Positions 9,720 to 18,514 of a stretch of 64,000 bases of DNA are shown in pieces. Every line of letters begins with the position of its first letter. Within the stretch, counting starts at the first letter, position 1. Made by a program: the position numbers and the translations under genes. Source of the DNA: Vibrio atypicus (GTDB lineage: Bacteria; Pseudomonadota; Gammaproteobacteria; Enterobacterales; Vibrionaceae); the NCBI RefSeq assembly GCF_009811315.1, contig NZ_BLID01000004.1, positions 1 through 64,000 on the forward strand. Reading direction: 5' to 3'. The notes under the pieces were generated by a model that did no database searches, had not been told where the DNA came from, and saw only the letters and a list, made by a program, of their open reading frames with translations.

Positions 9720-9742
9720 TTATCCACAGATTCTGTGGATAA
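9720..9742. repeat. Inverted pair of consensus DnaA boxes / hairpin after fetB-like gene
   Basis: TTATCCACA (9720-9728) and TGTGGATAA (9734-9742) are two perfect copies of the DnaA-box consensus facing each other, 5 bp apart. They also form a 10-bp hairpin. No T-run follows, so it is a poor terminator for the upstream gene. Confidence 0.55.
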
Positions 9743-9828
9743 CAATGGTGATACATTTTTAGTGAAATGCGGCTATAAACAGAAATTCTCAAAAAATAAG
9801 AAATTCCTTTGCAAACACACACATATAA

Positions 9829-9842
9829 TTAATTTCGATCAA
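9829..9842 (+). promoter_or_regulatory. Candidate FNR-type site ahead of the microprotein gene
   Basis: TTAATTTCGATCAA matches the FNR consensus TTGAT-N4-ATCAA at 9 of 10 defined positions. A weak -10 (TTAACT, 9863-9868) lies about 30 bp downstream of its centre, which would put the site near -40. This is an inference from spacing and sequence. Confidence 0.35.
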
Positions 9843-9908
9843 TGTAATAACTCCGTCATCTCTTAACTCTAAATTGATGGTACTCAGCAAAGACCAGGGA
9901 GTATAAGC

Positions 9909-10034
9909 ATGTACCAAACATTGAAAGATCAAAGACAATGTGCCGCGGTTGAAGATGAAGAGATGCGAAATTGGCTACTAGATGAACCAGAAGTGATCGT
10001 TAGTGCAGAAGAGTTGGAGCGAATGGAGTTCTAA
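9909..10034 (+). CDS. Acidic 41-residue microprotein, function unknown
   Basis: I do not recognise this protein. It starts MYQTLKDQRQCAAVEDEEM and ends EELERMEF; 12 of 41 residues are D or E. No membrane segment or signal is present. Support for a real gene is threefold: a strong ribosome site AGGGAG 7 bp before the ATG, a perfect hairpin with a T-rich tail 20 bp after the stop, and a promoter region with an FNR-like site. It lies between the fetB-like gene and convergent focA. A small, soluble, acidic product could act as a regulator or protein partner, but that is speculation. Confidence 0.6.
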   Translation: MYQTLKDQRQCAAVEDEEMRNWLLDEPEVIVSAEELERMEF

Positions 10035-10053
10035 TGAAATGGTTTAGTCAATG

Positions 10054-10078
10054 GGAGCCTAACCATAAGCTAGGCTCC
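10054..10078. terminator. Terminator of the microprotein gene, shared with focA
   Basis: The perfect stem GGAGCCTA (10054-10061) / TAGGCTCC (10071-10078) is followed by ATTTATTATG on the plus strand. It sits between two convergent genes. Confidence 0.7.
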
Positions 10079-10089
10079 ATTTATTATGA

Positions 10090-10932
10090 TTAATCGCGTA
10101 GGTAGATAAGCCAATACCACATACCGACAAATAATCCACCGCCAATAATATTACCTAGAGTTACAGGTATTAAGTTATTGAGCACGAAGTCAATCATATT
10201 CAAATCCGCGTAATCAGCGATATTTGCGCCAGTCATCTGCCAAAATTCCGCAGGAGCAAAAGTTTTAATCCCAATGGCCATTGGCACTTGGAACATGTTT
10301 GCAATACAGTGCTCAAAACCAGCAGAGACAAACATAGCAACAGGCAGGATCATCACCGCAATCTTGTCGGTTAGTGTCACACCACTGAACGTCATCCATA
10401 CCGCAATACACACCAACACGTTACACATAATACCCAGAGCAACGGCTGACAAAAATGTGTGGTGCATTTTATGCTGAGAAATCGCCATTGCATTCAAGCC
10501 TACTTGGCCATGGTCGAACATGTATTGTTTAGTCAACAGCATACAAACAACAAGAAGTAGAGCGCCTACTAAGTTACCACCGTAAACCACCGCCCAGTTT
10601 TTAAATAAACACTTCCAAGTGATTTTACCACTAGCACGAGCAACCAAGGTCAACACAGAACTGGTAAACAGCTCACCACCAGTCACAACCACTAAGATCA
10701 AGCCTAAACTAAAAGCCAATCCACCCAATAAACGCGAGACTCCCCAAGGCATGTCTACAGCGCCGGTCGTTACGATCGTATAAAAAACAAAGGCAATACC
10801 AATATGAATGCCAGCAGAAATAGCTAGGAGAAAAGATTTAACAGGGTCTTTAGTCGCCTTGCCTACACCTATTTCAGCGGCGCGTTCAGCCACTTGAGGC
10901 GGAAGTAGAGAATCAAATTGGTTAAGGTTCAT
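10090..10932 (-). CDS. focA: Formate channel FocA
   Basis: The 280-residue inner-membrane protein is of the formate-nitrite transporter family, a pentameric channel that releases or takes up formate during mixed-acid fermentation. I start it at 10932 because the resulting N terminus, MNLNQFDSLLPPQVAERAA, matches the known Vibrio FocA start. An ATG 21 bp further upstream is in frame, and neither has a clear ribosome site. Six hydrophobic helices are evident, with the FNT block LGIMCNVLVCIAVWM and the pore-region segment HCIANMFQVPMAIG. No pfl gene is adjacent, unlike E. coli focA-pflB. An FNR/CRP-like site lies about 60 bp upstream of the start. Confidence 0.9.
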   Translation of the reverse strand: MNLNQFDSLLPPQVAERAAEIGVGKATKDPVKSFLLAISAGIHIGIAFVFYTIVTTGAVDMPWGVSRLLGGLAFSLGLILVVVTGGELFTSSVLTLVARASGKITWKCLFKNWAVVYGGNLVGALLLVVCMLLTKQYMFDHGQVGLNAMAISQHKMHHTFLSAVALGIMCNVLVCIAVWMTFSGVTLTDKIAVMILPVAMFVSAGFEHCIANMFQVPMAIGIKTFAPAEFWQMTGANIADYADLNMIDFVLNNLIPVTLGNIIGGGLFVGMWYWLIYLRD

Positions 10933-11426
10933 CAGAGTAACACTTTGAAACATGTGGATTAGAGGGCGCGGATAATTACTCGAAATGTGATCAATTTCAA
11001 GCCTTTAATCTAACGGCTTCTCAAATAGTTTCTACTGTCACGAAAACTTGTCGTATTAAATGGCGTTTACAACATATAAACAGATAAAATCCGCCTCAAA
11101 AATAAAACTAAAATCCTTAATAAATCAAACAGTTAAACAAGATCAAATTCAATCAATCTTGTTCTCACCTCGCTTTAGTATAATTTCTCATATTAAAGAT
11201 TTGTTTTATGCAGTTTTGCTATTATAAAACTGGGCAATCAAGTTAGAGTAAATGGATAAATACTAGGAATGAACTCATATTAAGTGTTCGATCGCTCAAT
11301 AGATATTCAATTCAGAGCAATTAACTTCTGTTTTTATGCCGTAGGTAACACTTCTCTGCAAATTGCATTGCCGCTGATTATCGCTAGATCTATGGTGATT
11401 GTATTAGTTTCATTAAGGGCTTAACT
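10933..11426. other. Divergent intergenic region, focA / 77-residue gene
   Basis: This spacer of nearly 500 bp is AT-rich. Besides the FNR/CRP-like site, it holds a TATAAT hexamer (about 11180) on the plus strand and an imperfect hairpin CAGTTTT/AAAACTG near 11210-11232 without a T-run. No further gene was seen. Confidence 0.4.
10983..11001 (-). promoter_or_regulatory. Candidate FNR/CRP-type site upstream of focA
   Basis: GTGATCAATTTCAA (10987-11000) fits FNR at 8 of 10 positions. The same bases give a perfect CRP half-site TGTGA (10986-10990) with a poor second half. Its centre is about 62 bp before the focA start. This is sequence inference only. Confidence 0.3.
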
Positions 11427-11660
11427 ATGAAATACACTCAAGAACACCTATCAGAACTTAACCTTCTACTTCAATTTGACCTAAGCAGTTCTGCAACCGG
11501 TATTAAAGTTCACAATGATGCTTCAGAAGAGATGCAAGCAGCCGTTCAGCGCTTGTACAGCAAAGGGCTTTGTACACTTCCTGATGGTGGCTATCTGACA
11601 GATGAAGGTATTGAGGTTGCAGAACACGCAGATCGAATCTTACGAGTACTTTCAAGCTAA
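11427..11660 (+). CDS. TIGR02647-type small conserved protein
   Basis: The 77-residue soluble protein has the layout of a short helical domain: YTQEHLSELNLLLQFDLSSS, then TGIKVHNDASEEMQAAVQRL, a turn with GGYLTDEGIEVAEHA and a helical end. This matches my memory of the TIGR02647 family, common in Vibrio, Shewanella and Pseudomonas, sometimes described as a winged-helix-like DNA-binding fold. No experimentally known role is recalled. It converges with the next gene, with only 2 bp between the stop codons and no obvious terminator in the gap. Confidence 0.65.
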   Translation: MKYTQEHLSELNLLLQFDLSSSATGIKVHNDASEEMQAAVQRLYSKGLCTLPDGGYLTDEGIEVAEHADRILRVLSS

Positions 11661-11662
11661 TT

Positions 11663-12427
11663 TCACTCTAAATTCAAAGCTTCAGTGGTATGAGGTTTTC
11701 CCTCGCTTTCTTGAGTCGAGTTAATCATAGCCTCATCACGCTGGATCAGCTTTAATCCTTGATTAAATATATCACGCCAGTTTTTTCCTTCTGGCGTGTT
11801 TTTAAACGCCAAATAGAGTTGTTTCTCTTCTAACAATCGACTATTCATTTCCAGCCGTTCTTTCAACACTTGGCTACGAGAGTCCGCATCAATCAAATAC
11901 TTCAGAACATTCACGTCAATGACAGCGGCATCTAATCGACTTTTCGCCACTTTATTAACATTTCGACTGTCACTTACTGACGCTTCCACGGTTAACGTTC
12001 CGTTCAAAACCAGAGCATCAAACTGTTCAGTATTCACATATCCCTGTACGACGCCGATTCGGTACTTTTTCAAGTCATCAAGATTTGTCCATTCAATTGG
12101 TTTTTTTTGATTTTGCACTAAACCGAGTGGACCGCTACCAATTGAATCTGAGAAGACAAACTGTTCTGAATCGAACCAATACTCCGGGAAATAGCCAATA
12201 TATTTATCTTGTTTTGATGCACTAGCCACCGTTCTCACCCAAGGTTTGAAATCGACAACCAATTCATACCCCATTGCGGCAAATGCTGCTTTCGCGATAG
12301 AAACGGACGTACCATACTCCGGCAAATCCTTCCCCGAGTATGGCGGCCAATCAAGAGAAGTCATATAAATGCGCTGACTCGCATTTGCAGAGCCCAACAT
12401 CATAAAAAGCAGTAACAACCACTTCAT
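11663..12427 (-). CDS. Periplasmic solute-binding protein, family 3 type (second orphan)
   Basis: The 254-residue protein starts MKWLLLLFMMLGSANA, a short clear signal peptide, followed by SQRIYMTSLDWPPYSGKDLPE as the mature start of a SBP_bac_3 domain. The second lobe has KSRLDAAVIDVNVLKYL. Family members bind polar amino acids or serve as periplasmic sensor modules. I use ATG 12427 because GAGAGG sits just upstream; the in-frame ATG 12445 adds six residues. There is no transporter partner nearby. It shares the class but little sequence with the protein at 3.7 kb. The C-terminal tail (STQESEGKPHTTEALNLE) is polar and probably disordered. Confidence 0.75.
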   Translation of the reverse strand: MKWLLLLFMMLGSANASQRIYMTSLDWPPYSGKDLPEYGTSVSIAKAAFAAMGYELVVDFKPWVRTVASASKQDKYIGYFPEYWFDSEQFVFSDSIGSGPLGLVQNQKKPIEWTNLDDLKKYRIGVVQGYVNTEQFDALVLNGTLTVEASVSDSRNVNKVAKSRLDAAVIDVNVLKYLIDADSRSQVLKERLEMNSRLLEEKQLYLAFKNTPEGKNWRDIFNQGLKLIQRDEAMINSTQESEGKPHTTEALNLE

Positions 12428-12477
12428 AACACCTCTCTTGTGCATTTTGTCGGTTTAAAACATTCCGCCTAAAACAA

Positions 12478-12903
12478 CTATGCCCCTGCTTTTTTGCTCC
12501 ATTGCTTAAAAGGCTGGAATCTATCATAGAGCCAATTGAAGCCTGTGGCATAAAAGAAGAAAAACACCAAAAAACCGGCTTCCAACAAAACAGCTTCCAT
12601 CAAGCTAATACTCAAAAACCAAGCGATGGTAGGCACGGTAATAATAATCAGCCCACCCTCAAAGCCCGCTGTATGACAAATTCGTTGCTTTAATGTTCTC
12701 TTTTTACGATCTGCGCCGAACACACGATCAAATCCTATATTGTAATAATAGTTCCAAACCACAGTGAATAAACTTAAACCGACACCCACGATGGCAAGAT
12801 CGCTGGTTCCTTTGCCTGTAATCAATGCTGACGCCGGAATCAAAATCGCTAATGCCAAAGCTTCAAACAGTACAGCATGAAATACTCGTTCTTTAGATTG
12901 CAT
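12478..12903 (-). CDS. PACE-family efflux transporter (bacterial transmembrane pair)
   Basis: The 141-residue inner-membrane protein consists of two tandem two-helix repeats. The start MQSKERVFHAVLFEALAL and the second-repeat block RICHTAGFEGGLIIITVPT carry the conserved Glu residues in a membrane setting typical of AceI-type proton-coupled efflux pumps, which export biocides such as chlorhexidine or short diamines. The start at 12903 follows a TAAGAGA stretch; an ATG 18 bp upstream lacks any site. It is transcribed divergently from a LysR-type regulator 90 bp away, the usual arrangement for inducible PACE genes. The native substrate is unknown. Confidence 0.85.
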   Translation of the reverse strand: MQSKERVFHAVLFEALALAILIPASALITGKGTSDLAIVGVGLSLFTVVWNYYYNIGFDRVFGADRKKRTLKQRICHTAGFEGGLIIITVPTIAWFLSISLMEAVLLEAGFLVFFFFYATGFNWLYDRFQPFKQWSKKAGA

Positions 12904-12993
12904 GATAATTCTCTTACTCATTTTGTTTTGCTTGTGAACATTTTCATCTAAAATTAAGATGGATAATAATTAGGTACCATCATAAAAAGTGAT

Positions 12994-13878
12994 ATGTTTA
13001 GTCTTGAGCAACTTGAAGCCTTTGTCGCAACCGTTGAAACCGGATCTTTTTCGTCAGCAGCACGTTCACTGAGCAAAGTGCAATCCGCGATCAGTCAGCA
13101 CATCATGAATTTGGAGATTGATGCCGGATTCACACTATTTGATCGTTCAGGTCGCTACCCAACACTCACCCCTCAGGGCAAGCAGTTACTCCCTTATGCC
13201 GAAGCTACACTGCAGCAGCATCGAAGACTCAAGCAGGGCATAACGCAGATCTTTGAAGATGAACACACCGACCTTTCCATCGCGATTGATGAGGGCGTAC
13301 CACTTCATCATCTCTCCAAAGCGATTGACGCCGTTATCGAGCAATACCCAGGCGTTAATTTTGAATTCCTCGCAGCATCTAGCGTCGACATCATCGAGTT
13401 AGTTGAGTCCAAGCGCGCTTCAACAGGGATTATTTTCTCAGAGGTCGACCTACCGAAAGGGATTGATTTTGAATCAATTGGTCAAGTGGAATTTGATGTC
13501 TATGTGGCCTCTCAACATGCCTTAGCGCAATCTACTGCGGAAAACCTTGAAACCTTAACCCTGCATCGCCAACTGATCGTGAGATCAAAAAACAGTAAGA
13601 CCAGTAGCTTTCAGAAAGCCTACAGCCCCAATGTTTGGTATGCTGACAATTACTATATCCTTATGGATCTGATCGCGAATGGATTTGGCTGGGGTGTATT
13701 ACCCAAGCACCTCGTTCAACCTTTACTCGATTCCGGCGCAATCATTCGCCTCCCTGTAAAGTTTGAACAACTGACTTGGCATGCAAACGTGGACGTGATT
13801 CAACATCCTGCTTTCAGTGCCCTACCGATCCATACCCGACTCAGAGCAGAGATTCGAACACTATTAAGAGGGAGTTAG
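12994..13878 (+). CDS. LysR-family transcriptional regulator
   Basis: The 294-residue protein has an N-terminal winged helix-turn-helix (MFSLEQLEAFVATVETGSFSS, then QSAISQHIMNLE) and a substrate-binding-like effector domain from about residue 88. It faces the PACE pump gene, and the short shared intergenic region (12904-12993) is AT-rich, so control of the pump is the natural inference, in line with AceR-AceI pairs. Its effector cannot be read from sequence. It is followed after 2 bp by the Rossmann-fold gene, with a ribosome site GAGGGAG inside its last codons, so the two are probably co-transcribed. Confidence 0.85.
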   Translation: MFSLEQLEAFVATVETGSFSSAARSLSKVQSAISQHIMNLEIDAGFTLFDRSGRYPTLTPQGKQLLPYAEATLQQHRRLKQGITQIFEDEHTDLSIAIDEGVPLHHLSKAIDAVIEQYPGVNFEFLAASSVDIIELVESKRASTGIIFSEVDLPKGIDFESIGQVEFDVYVASQHALAQSTAENLETLTLHRQLIVRSKNSKTSSFQKAYSPNVWYADNYYILMDLIANGFGWGVLPKHLVQPLLDSGAIIRLPVKFEQLTWHANVDVIQHPAFSALPIHTRLRAEIRTLLRGS

Positions 13879-13880
13879 CC

Positions 13881-14708
13881 GTGAAAACAGTTTCAATTAT
13901 CGGTGGTGGATGGCTAGGGAAGCCCCTTGCGCATTATCTCGAAACTACAGGCCACAAGGTATTTGTGAGTAAAACGTCAGACGAAGGCGTCGCACTGCTG
14001 CAACAAGAGCAGCTCAATGGCTTCAAGTGTAATCTTGAGCTCAAAAGCGGAACAGCTGATTTGATCACAGCTCTGAAAGAACAAGCCCCAAATATTGTCA
14101 TTGGCTGTTTCCCGCCAGGATTTCGTTCCGGCAATGGCGAGAGATACGCAGCGCAGTGGAAACAAGTGATTGAAGCTTGTGTTGAAGCAAAAGTTACAAA
14201 AGTCGTTATGGTCAGCTCTACAACTGTCTACCCAGATGTTAGCCAAGAAATGTCTGAAGAGCATGCTTCGCTCGCATTGAGTGAGACACATGAACAGTTC
14301 AGCGACAAAGCACAAATCATGCTATTAGCAGAGCAGTATGTGAAGAACTCGGGCCTTCATTTCGGCATTGTCCGTTGCAGTGGTTTAATCGGACCAGAGC
14401 GACATCCTTCTCGCTTTGCTACGCGTCTAAAACAAGTCAGTGACCTCGCTCCAGCCAACATGCTTCATCTTACCGATGCAATTGGCGCGGTCAGTTTTAT
14501 TGCCCAGCTAGATAAAAGTGTTGTGGTCAACGCAACCACACCAAATACCGTCAGCAAAGCCGAATTTTATCAAGCTGCTCTCGATAGTGTTGGCTCTAGT
14601 GATCCATTACCACCAGTTGTTCATGTCGCCGATAAGAAAATCTTACCTGATACCTTGTTGGAGCTTGGTTATCGCTTCCACCACCAGCATACTCTCGAGT
14701 TGCTGTAA
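13881..14708 (+). CDS. NAD(P)-binding Rossmann-fold oxidoreductase (epimerase/YeeZ-like)
   Basis: The 275-residue cytosolic protein begins with a dinucleotide-binding motif, SIIGGGWLGKPLA at residues 5-17, and has a second SDR landmark MVSSTTVYPD near 113. The canonical YXXXK of extended SDRs is not obvious, since the region after it reads LLAEQYVKNSG. This resembles YeeZ-type proteins, whose substrate is not known. GTG 13881 is preceded by GAGGGAG and is the natural start; upstream in-frame codons overlap the LysR gene. It belongs to a short run lysR - oxidoreductase - ydcF-like gene. Confidence 0.75.
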   Translation: MKTVSIIGGGWLGKPLAHYLETTGHKVFVSKTSDEGVALLQQEQLNGFKCNLELKSGTADLITALKEQAPNIVIGCFPPGFRSGNGERYAAQWKQVIEACVEAKVTKVVMVSSTTVYPDVSQEMSEEHASLALSETHEQFSDKAQIMLLAEQYVKNSGLHFGIVRCSGLIGPERHPSRFATRLKQVSDLAPANMLHLTDAIGAVSFIAQLDKSVVVNATTPNTVSKAEFYQAALDSVGSSDPLPPVVHVADKKILPDTLLELGYRFHHQHTLELL

Positions 14709-14725
14709 CACTAGATAGGCATACT

Positions 14726-15352
14726 ATGAAGCTGTACCAACACATCGAACACCTTTGGTCATACATGCAGTTAAACCACGACTTACAAAAGTCAGACTGC
14801 ATTTTTGTCTTAGGTAGCAATGATGTCCGTGTTGCTGAGTACGCAGCAAGCCTCTACCTTCAAGGCTGGGCTGAAAAACTCGTCTTCTCTGGCGGAATGG
14901 GACGCCTTACCGAGGGTGTATTTGAACGAAGTGAAGCGGAAACATTTGCTCAAATCGCTAGAGATCTCGGGGTACCTACAGCTAATATCATCACCGAAAA
15001 TCAAGCTACCAATACTGGAGAGAATGTCCAATTTACAGCGAAATTAGTCCAGCAACTCAAATTCGATTTTGATTCGTTTATTTTGGTACAAAAGCCTTAC
15101 ATGGAACGCCGAACCATCGCGACATTTACTAAACAGTGGCCCTATACTTTTAGCCATGTCTGCGTCACCTCACCGAAAATGGCGTTCTGTGACTACTTCA
15201 ATGATGAAATCGATCTCGACACCACAATTAGAGCGATGTTGGGTGATTTTGAACGCATCAAATCCTATCCAGCCAAAGGCTTTCAAACCGTGCAAGAGGT
15301 GCCGAATTCGGTTGAGAGCGCTTATCAAGCTGTGTCGGCCGTGTTTCGCTAA
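14726..15352 (+). CDS. YdcF-like DUF218 protein
   Basis: The 208-residue protein has no signal or membrane helix. It has the DUF218/YdcF core: CIFVLGSNDVRVAEYAA near residue 26, KLVFSGGMGRLT near 51, ITENQATNTGENVQF near 90 and ILVQKPYMERRT near 115. The family is found in cell-envelope factors ElyC and SanA and in cytosolic YdcF, which can bind S-adenosylmethionine. The lack of a membrane anchor makes this one YdcF-like. Gene spacing of 17 bp suggests it is read together with the upstream oxidoreductase. Its activity is not established. A membrane-anchored relative, ElyC, lies at 38 kb. Confidence 0.8.
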   Translation: MKLYQHIEHLWSYMQLNHDLQKSDCIFVLGSNDVRVAEYAASLYLQGWAEKLVFSGGMGRLTEGVFERSEAETFAQIARDLGVPTANIITENQATNTGENVQFTAKLVQQLKFDFDSFILVQKPYMERRTIATFTKQWPYTFSHVCVTSPKMAFCDYFNDEIDLDTTIRAMLGDFERIKSYPAKGFQTVQEVPNSVESAYQAVSAVFR

Positions 15353-15378
15353 GCAAATTGGAAATACATTGAAAGCAA

Positions 15379-15405
15379 AAAAGCCAGAGCAGTGCTCTGG
15401 CTTTT
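15379..15405. terminator. Bidirectional terminator, ydcF-like / clpA
   Basis: The 12-bp stem AAAAGCCAGAGC / GCTCTGGCTTTT has a 3-base loop and T-rich flanks on both strands. It lies between convergent genes. Confidence 0.85.
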
Positions 15406-15422
15406 ATTACAGTGCTTTTCGA

Positions 15423-17690
15423 TTAATGAATAGCGGCTTCTTTCTCACTAAGATACTCGAACTTTAGCTCATCATCTTTCAGCTCAACTTTCACCGTACC
15501 ACCGTCAACCAATGAACCGAACAGTAGCTCATTAGCCAATGGTTTCTTCAGTTGCTCTTGGATAACGCGGCTCATAGGACGAGCACCCATTGCCTTGTCG
15601 TAGCCTTTAACCGCTAACCAGTGGCGAGCATCATCAGATACTTCAAGCGATACGCCTCGAGCATCCAACTGAGCTTGCAATTCAACAATGAATTTATCCA
15701 CGACTTGATGAATCACATGCTCATCTAGGCTGTTGAACCAAATAATATTATCTAAACGGTTACGGAACTCTGGCGTAAAGACTTTCTTGATAACCGACAT
15801 CGCATCGTGACTGTGATCTTGTTGGATCAAACCGATCGATTTCTTCACTGTCTCTTGAACGCCAGCATTGGTTGTCATCACCAAGATAACATTACGGAAA
15901 TCTGCTTTGCGGCCATTATTATCCGTAAGAGTACCGTTATCCATCACTTGCAGTAACAAGTTAAAGATATCTGGATGCGCTTTCTCGATTTCGTCCAGAA
16001 GAACCACGGCATGCGGGTTTTTAATCACTGCATCCGTTAGTAGACCACCTTGATCGTAACCAACGTAACCAGGAGGAGCGCCAATCAAACGGCTGACAGA
16101 GTGACGTTCGCCGTACTCAGACATATCAAAGCGCAGCAGTTCAATTCCTAACAATTTAGAAAGCTGAACCGTGACTTCCGTTTTACCAACACCTGTTGGG
16201 CCCGCGAATAGGAATGAACCTACCGGCTTGTTATCTGCTCCTAATCCAGCGCGAGTCAGCTTAATTGCTTCACTCAGTACATCAATTGCATCATCTTGAC
16301 CAAATACCAGCATTTTCATCTTCTGATCAAGATTTTGTAGAATTTCTTTGTCTGATGAAGAAACTGATTTCTCTGGAATGCGAGCCATCTTAGCTACCAT
16401 TGCTTCAATATCTGCGACACCAACGGTTTTCTTACGACGACTTGCAGGAGCCAAACGACTACGAGCACCCGCTTCGTCAATCACGTCAATGGCCTTATCA
16501 GGTAAATGACGTTCATTAATGTACTTCGCCGACAACTCAACCGCAGCACGTAGCGCTTTATTGGTATAGCGAACCTCATGGTGCGCTTCGTACTTCGGTT
16601 TAAGCCCCATCAGGATCTTAGTTGTGTCATCAACCGAAGGCTCAACGACATCGATTTTTTGGAAGCGACGTGACAGTGCACGCTCTTTCTCAAAAATGTT
16701 GCTGTACTCTTGGTAAGTTGTCGAACCAATACAGCGTAACTTACCACTACTTAGCAATGGCTTAATTAGGTTCGCAGCATCAACTTGACCACCCGACGCT
16801 GCACCAGCACCAATGATGGTATGGATTTCATCGATGAACAGAATTGCGTCTTCTTCTTTCTCAAGTTGTTTCAAAATCGCTTTGAAGCGTTTTTCGAAAT
16901 CGCCACGATATTTAGTACCCGCAAGCAGTGAACCGATATCCAAAGAGTAGATCACGCTGTCTTTAATGATTTCAGGGACTTGCCCTTCAACAATGCGCCA
17001 CGCAAGGCCTTCAGCAATTGCCGTTTTACCCACGCCAGCTTCACCGACTAACAATGGGTTGTTCTTGCGACGACGACACAGAACTTGAATGGTACGCTCA
17101 AGCTCTTTGTCACGACCAATCAATGGATCGATTTGACCTTTTTTGGCCACCTGATTTAGGTTGGTTGCAAAGCTTTCTAAACGCTCTTCTGGGTTAGTTT
17201 CTTCAACGCTATCGCTACTGAATGAATCTGACGAAGAAGCATCATCAGAGCTTGAAGCTTTAGTAATGCCATGTGAGATGAAGTTAACGATGTCCAGACG
17301 GCTGATATCGTTTTTCTTCAAAAGATAAGCGGCGTGAGATTCTTGTTCGCTAAATATCGCTACCAGCACATTGGCACCAGTCACTTCGCTGCGACCTGAA
17401 GATTGAACGTGAAAAACAGCACGTTGAAGTACGCGTTGGAAGCTCAATGTAGGTTGAGTCTCACGCGTTTCGTCGTTTTCTGGGATAAGTGGGGTTGTTT
17501 GGTCAATAAAAATATCAAGCTCATTGCGTAGAGCTTCAATATCAGCCTGACAGGCCTGCAAAGCCTCTCTAGCCGCATCATTTTCCAGCAATGCTAGCAG
17601 GAGGTGCTCGACAGTCATGAATTCATGTCGTTTATCGCGAGCTCGAGAAAACGCACTGTTTAGACTCGACTCTAGTTCTTTATTAAGCAT
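15423..17690 (-). CDS. clpA: ATP-dependent Clp protease ATP-binding subunit ClpA
   Basis: The 755-residue AAA+ unfoldase threads substrates into ClpP. An N-domain ([20 protein letters not shown]) binds ClpS. The first ATPase module has Walker A GEAGVGKT near residue 215 and Walker [10 protein letters not shown]; the second has GPTGVGKT near 495 and [11 protein letters not shown]. The IGL loop ([10 protein letters not shown]) that docks on ClpP is present. The start at 17690 is set by AAGGAGG directly upstream and by the family N terminus; an in-frame codon 21 bp earlier is unlikely. It follows clpS by about 40 bp on the same strand, the standard clpS-clpA unit. Confidence 0.97.
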   Translation of the reverse strand: MLNKELESSLNSAFSRARDKRHEFMTVEHLLLALLENDAAREALQACQADIEALRNELDIFIDQTTPLIPENDETRETQPTLSFQRVLQRAVFHVQSSGRSEVTGANVLVAIFSEQESHAAYLLKKNDISRLDIVNFISHGITKASSSDDASSSDSFSSDSVEETNPEERLESFATNLNQVAKKGQIDPLIGRDKELERTIQVLCRRRKNNPLLVGEAGVGKTAIAEGLAWRIVEGQVPEIIKDSVIYSLDIGSLLAGTKYRGDFEKRFKAILKQLEKEEDAILFIDEIHTIIGAGAASGGQVDAANLIKPLLSSGKLRCIGSTTYQEYSNIFEKERALSRRFQKIDVVEPSVDDTTKILMGLKPKYEAHHEVRYTNKALRAAVELSAKYINERHLPDKAIDVIDEAGARSRLAPASRRKKTVGVADIEAMVAKMARIPEKSVSSSDKEILQNLDQKMKMLVFGQDDAIDVLSEAIKLTRAGLGADNKPVGSFLFAGPTGVGKTEVTVQLSKLLGIELLRFDMSEYGERHSVSRLIGAPPGYVGYDQGGLLTDAVIKNPHAVVLLDEIEKAHPDIFNLLLQVMDNGTLTDNNGRKADFRNVILVMTTNAGVQETVKKSIGLIQQDHSHDAMSVIKKVFTPEFRNRLDNIIWFNSLDEHVIHQVVDKFIVELQAQLDARGVSLEVSDDARHWLAVKGYDKAMGARPMSRVIQEQLKKPLANELLFGSLVDGGTVKVELKDDELKFEYLSEKEAAIH

Positions 17691-17731
17691 AAGTACCTCC
17701 TTCAACAACAACTAAGTTGTACGAACAAACG

Positions 17732-18052
17732 TTAGGCTTGTTCCATCGTACAAAGCAAAGGATGCTCATTTTCCTTGGAATACATGGTGACCTGGGCCAC
17801 TTTGGTTTCAGCAACTTCAGCAGTAAATGTGCCACAAATTGCCTTCCCCTCATAATGCACTTTAAGCATTACCTGTGCTGCTTTGTCCGCATCCATTGAA
17901 AAAAAACGTTCCAAAATTTCAATTACAAAGTCCATCGGGGTGTAATCATCGTTATTTAACACAACGTTATACATAGATGGCGGTTTAATTTTTGTTTTTT
18001 CTAACTCCAGAAGATCTGAATCCGGAGTCACCCATTCAAAATGCTTGCTCAT
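17732..18052 (-). CDS. clpS: ClpA adaptor ClpS
   Basis: The 106-residue adaptor delivers N-degron substrates (N-terminal Leu, Phe, Tyr or Trp) to ClpAP. The core [20 protein letters not shown] near residue 30 has the conserved N-D pair that contacts the substrate alpha-amino group, followed by the helices that bind the ClpA N-domain ([19 protein letters not shown]). Length is typical. It is transcribed with clpA and is divergent from cspD, as in E. coli. The transferases that make its substrates, Aat and Bpt, lie at 55-56 kb. Confidence 0.97.
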   Translation of the reverse strand: MSKHFEWVTPDSDLLELEKTKIKPPSMYNVVLNNDDYTPMDFVIEILERFFSMDADKAAQVMLKVHYEGKAICGTFTAEVAETKVAQVTMYSKENEHPLLCTMEQA

Positions 18053-18514
18053 GATTTATCGCGTTGACGTATGACTTAACCTTAATTTTACCACTTCATC
18101 GAGCAGAAGTTTTGAATTTAGCTCTTACATTTGAGGACAAATTGGTTAAGAAATCATTTGCCCATACTTAGAGACTAATGCAGCAATTGGGTCGCTGCAA
18201 ATAAAAGATTCTACTGTTTCAGTTTTATCTATCTAATTGATTAAAAAGAAACCAAAAAGCATTGATAGCCTTAATATGTCAAATTAAGAGATAGTCCCAC
18301 TAGTTATAAAAATGTAAATCTCAAAAGTGATTTGTTTGCAAATATGTAGACTCTAAGACCTTTTTCTTATTGACTGTGCTCCCTCATTGGCTAAATTGGT
18401 CAAATAGTGACTAAAAGTTTGGCAGCGGCTGAATGGAAATTCACTTTTTGTTCACATTGGAAACTGTGAGCGTTTAAACAACATCAGTAACAAAATGCAT
18501 GAGGGATGTATAGC
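18053..18514. other. Divergent intergenic region clpS / cspD
   Basis: This AT-rich spacer of about 460 bp contains the cspD promoter noted separately and must contain the clpS promoter. No ORF or recognisable RNA element was seen in the remaining sequence. Confidence 0.5.
18370..18397 (+). promoter_or_regulatory. Candidate sigma-70 promoter of cspD
   Basis: The -35 TTGACT (18370-18375) and -10 TAAATT (18392-18397) have a 16-bp spacer. This would give a leader of about 110 nt before the ATG at 18515. Confidence 0.4.

Noticed and set aside
9720..9742. Replication origin
   Set aside because: Only two DnaA boxes, with no AT-rich unwinding region or neighbouring dnaA, gidA or rctB gene.
10034..10093. 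19-codon frame overlapping the microprotein stop by TAATG
   Set aside because: It runs straight through the terminator hairpin and into focA; more likely noncoding.
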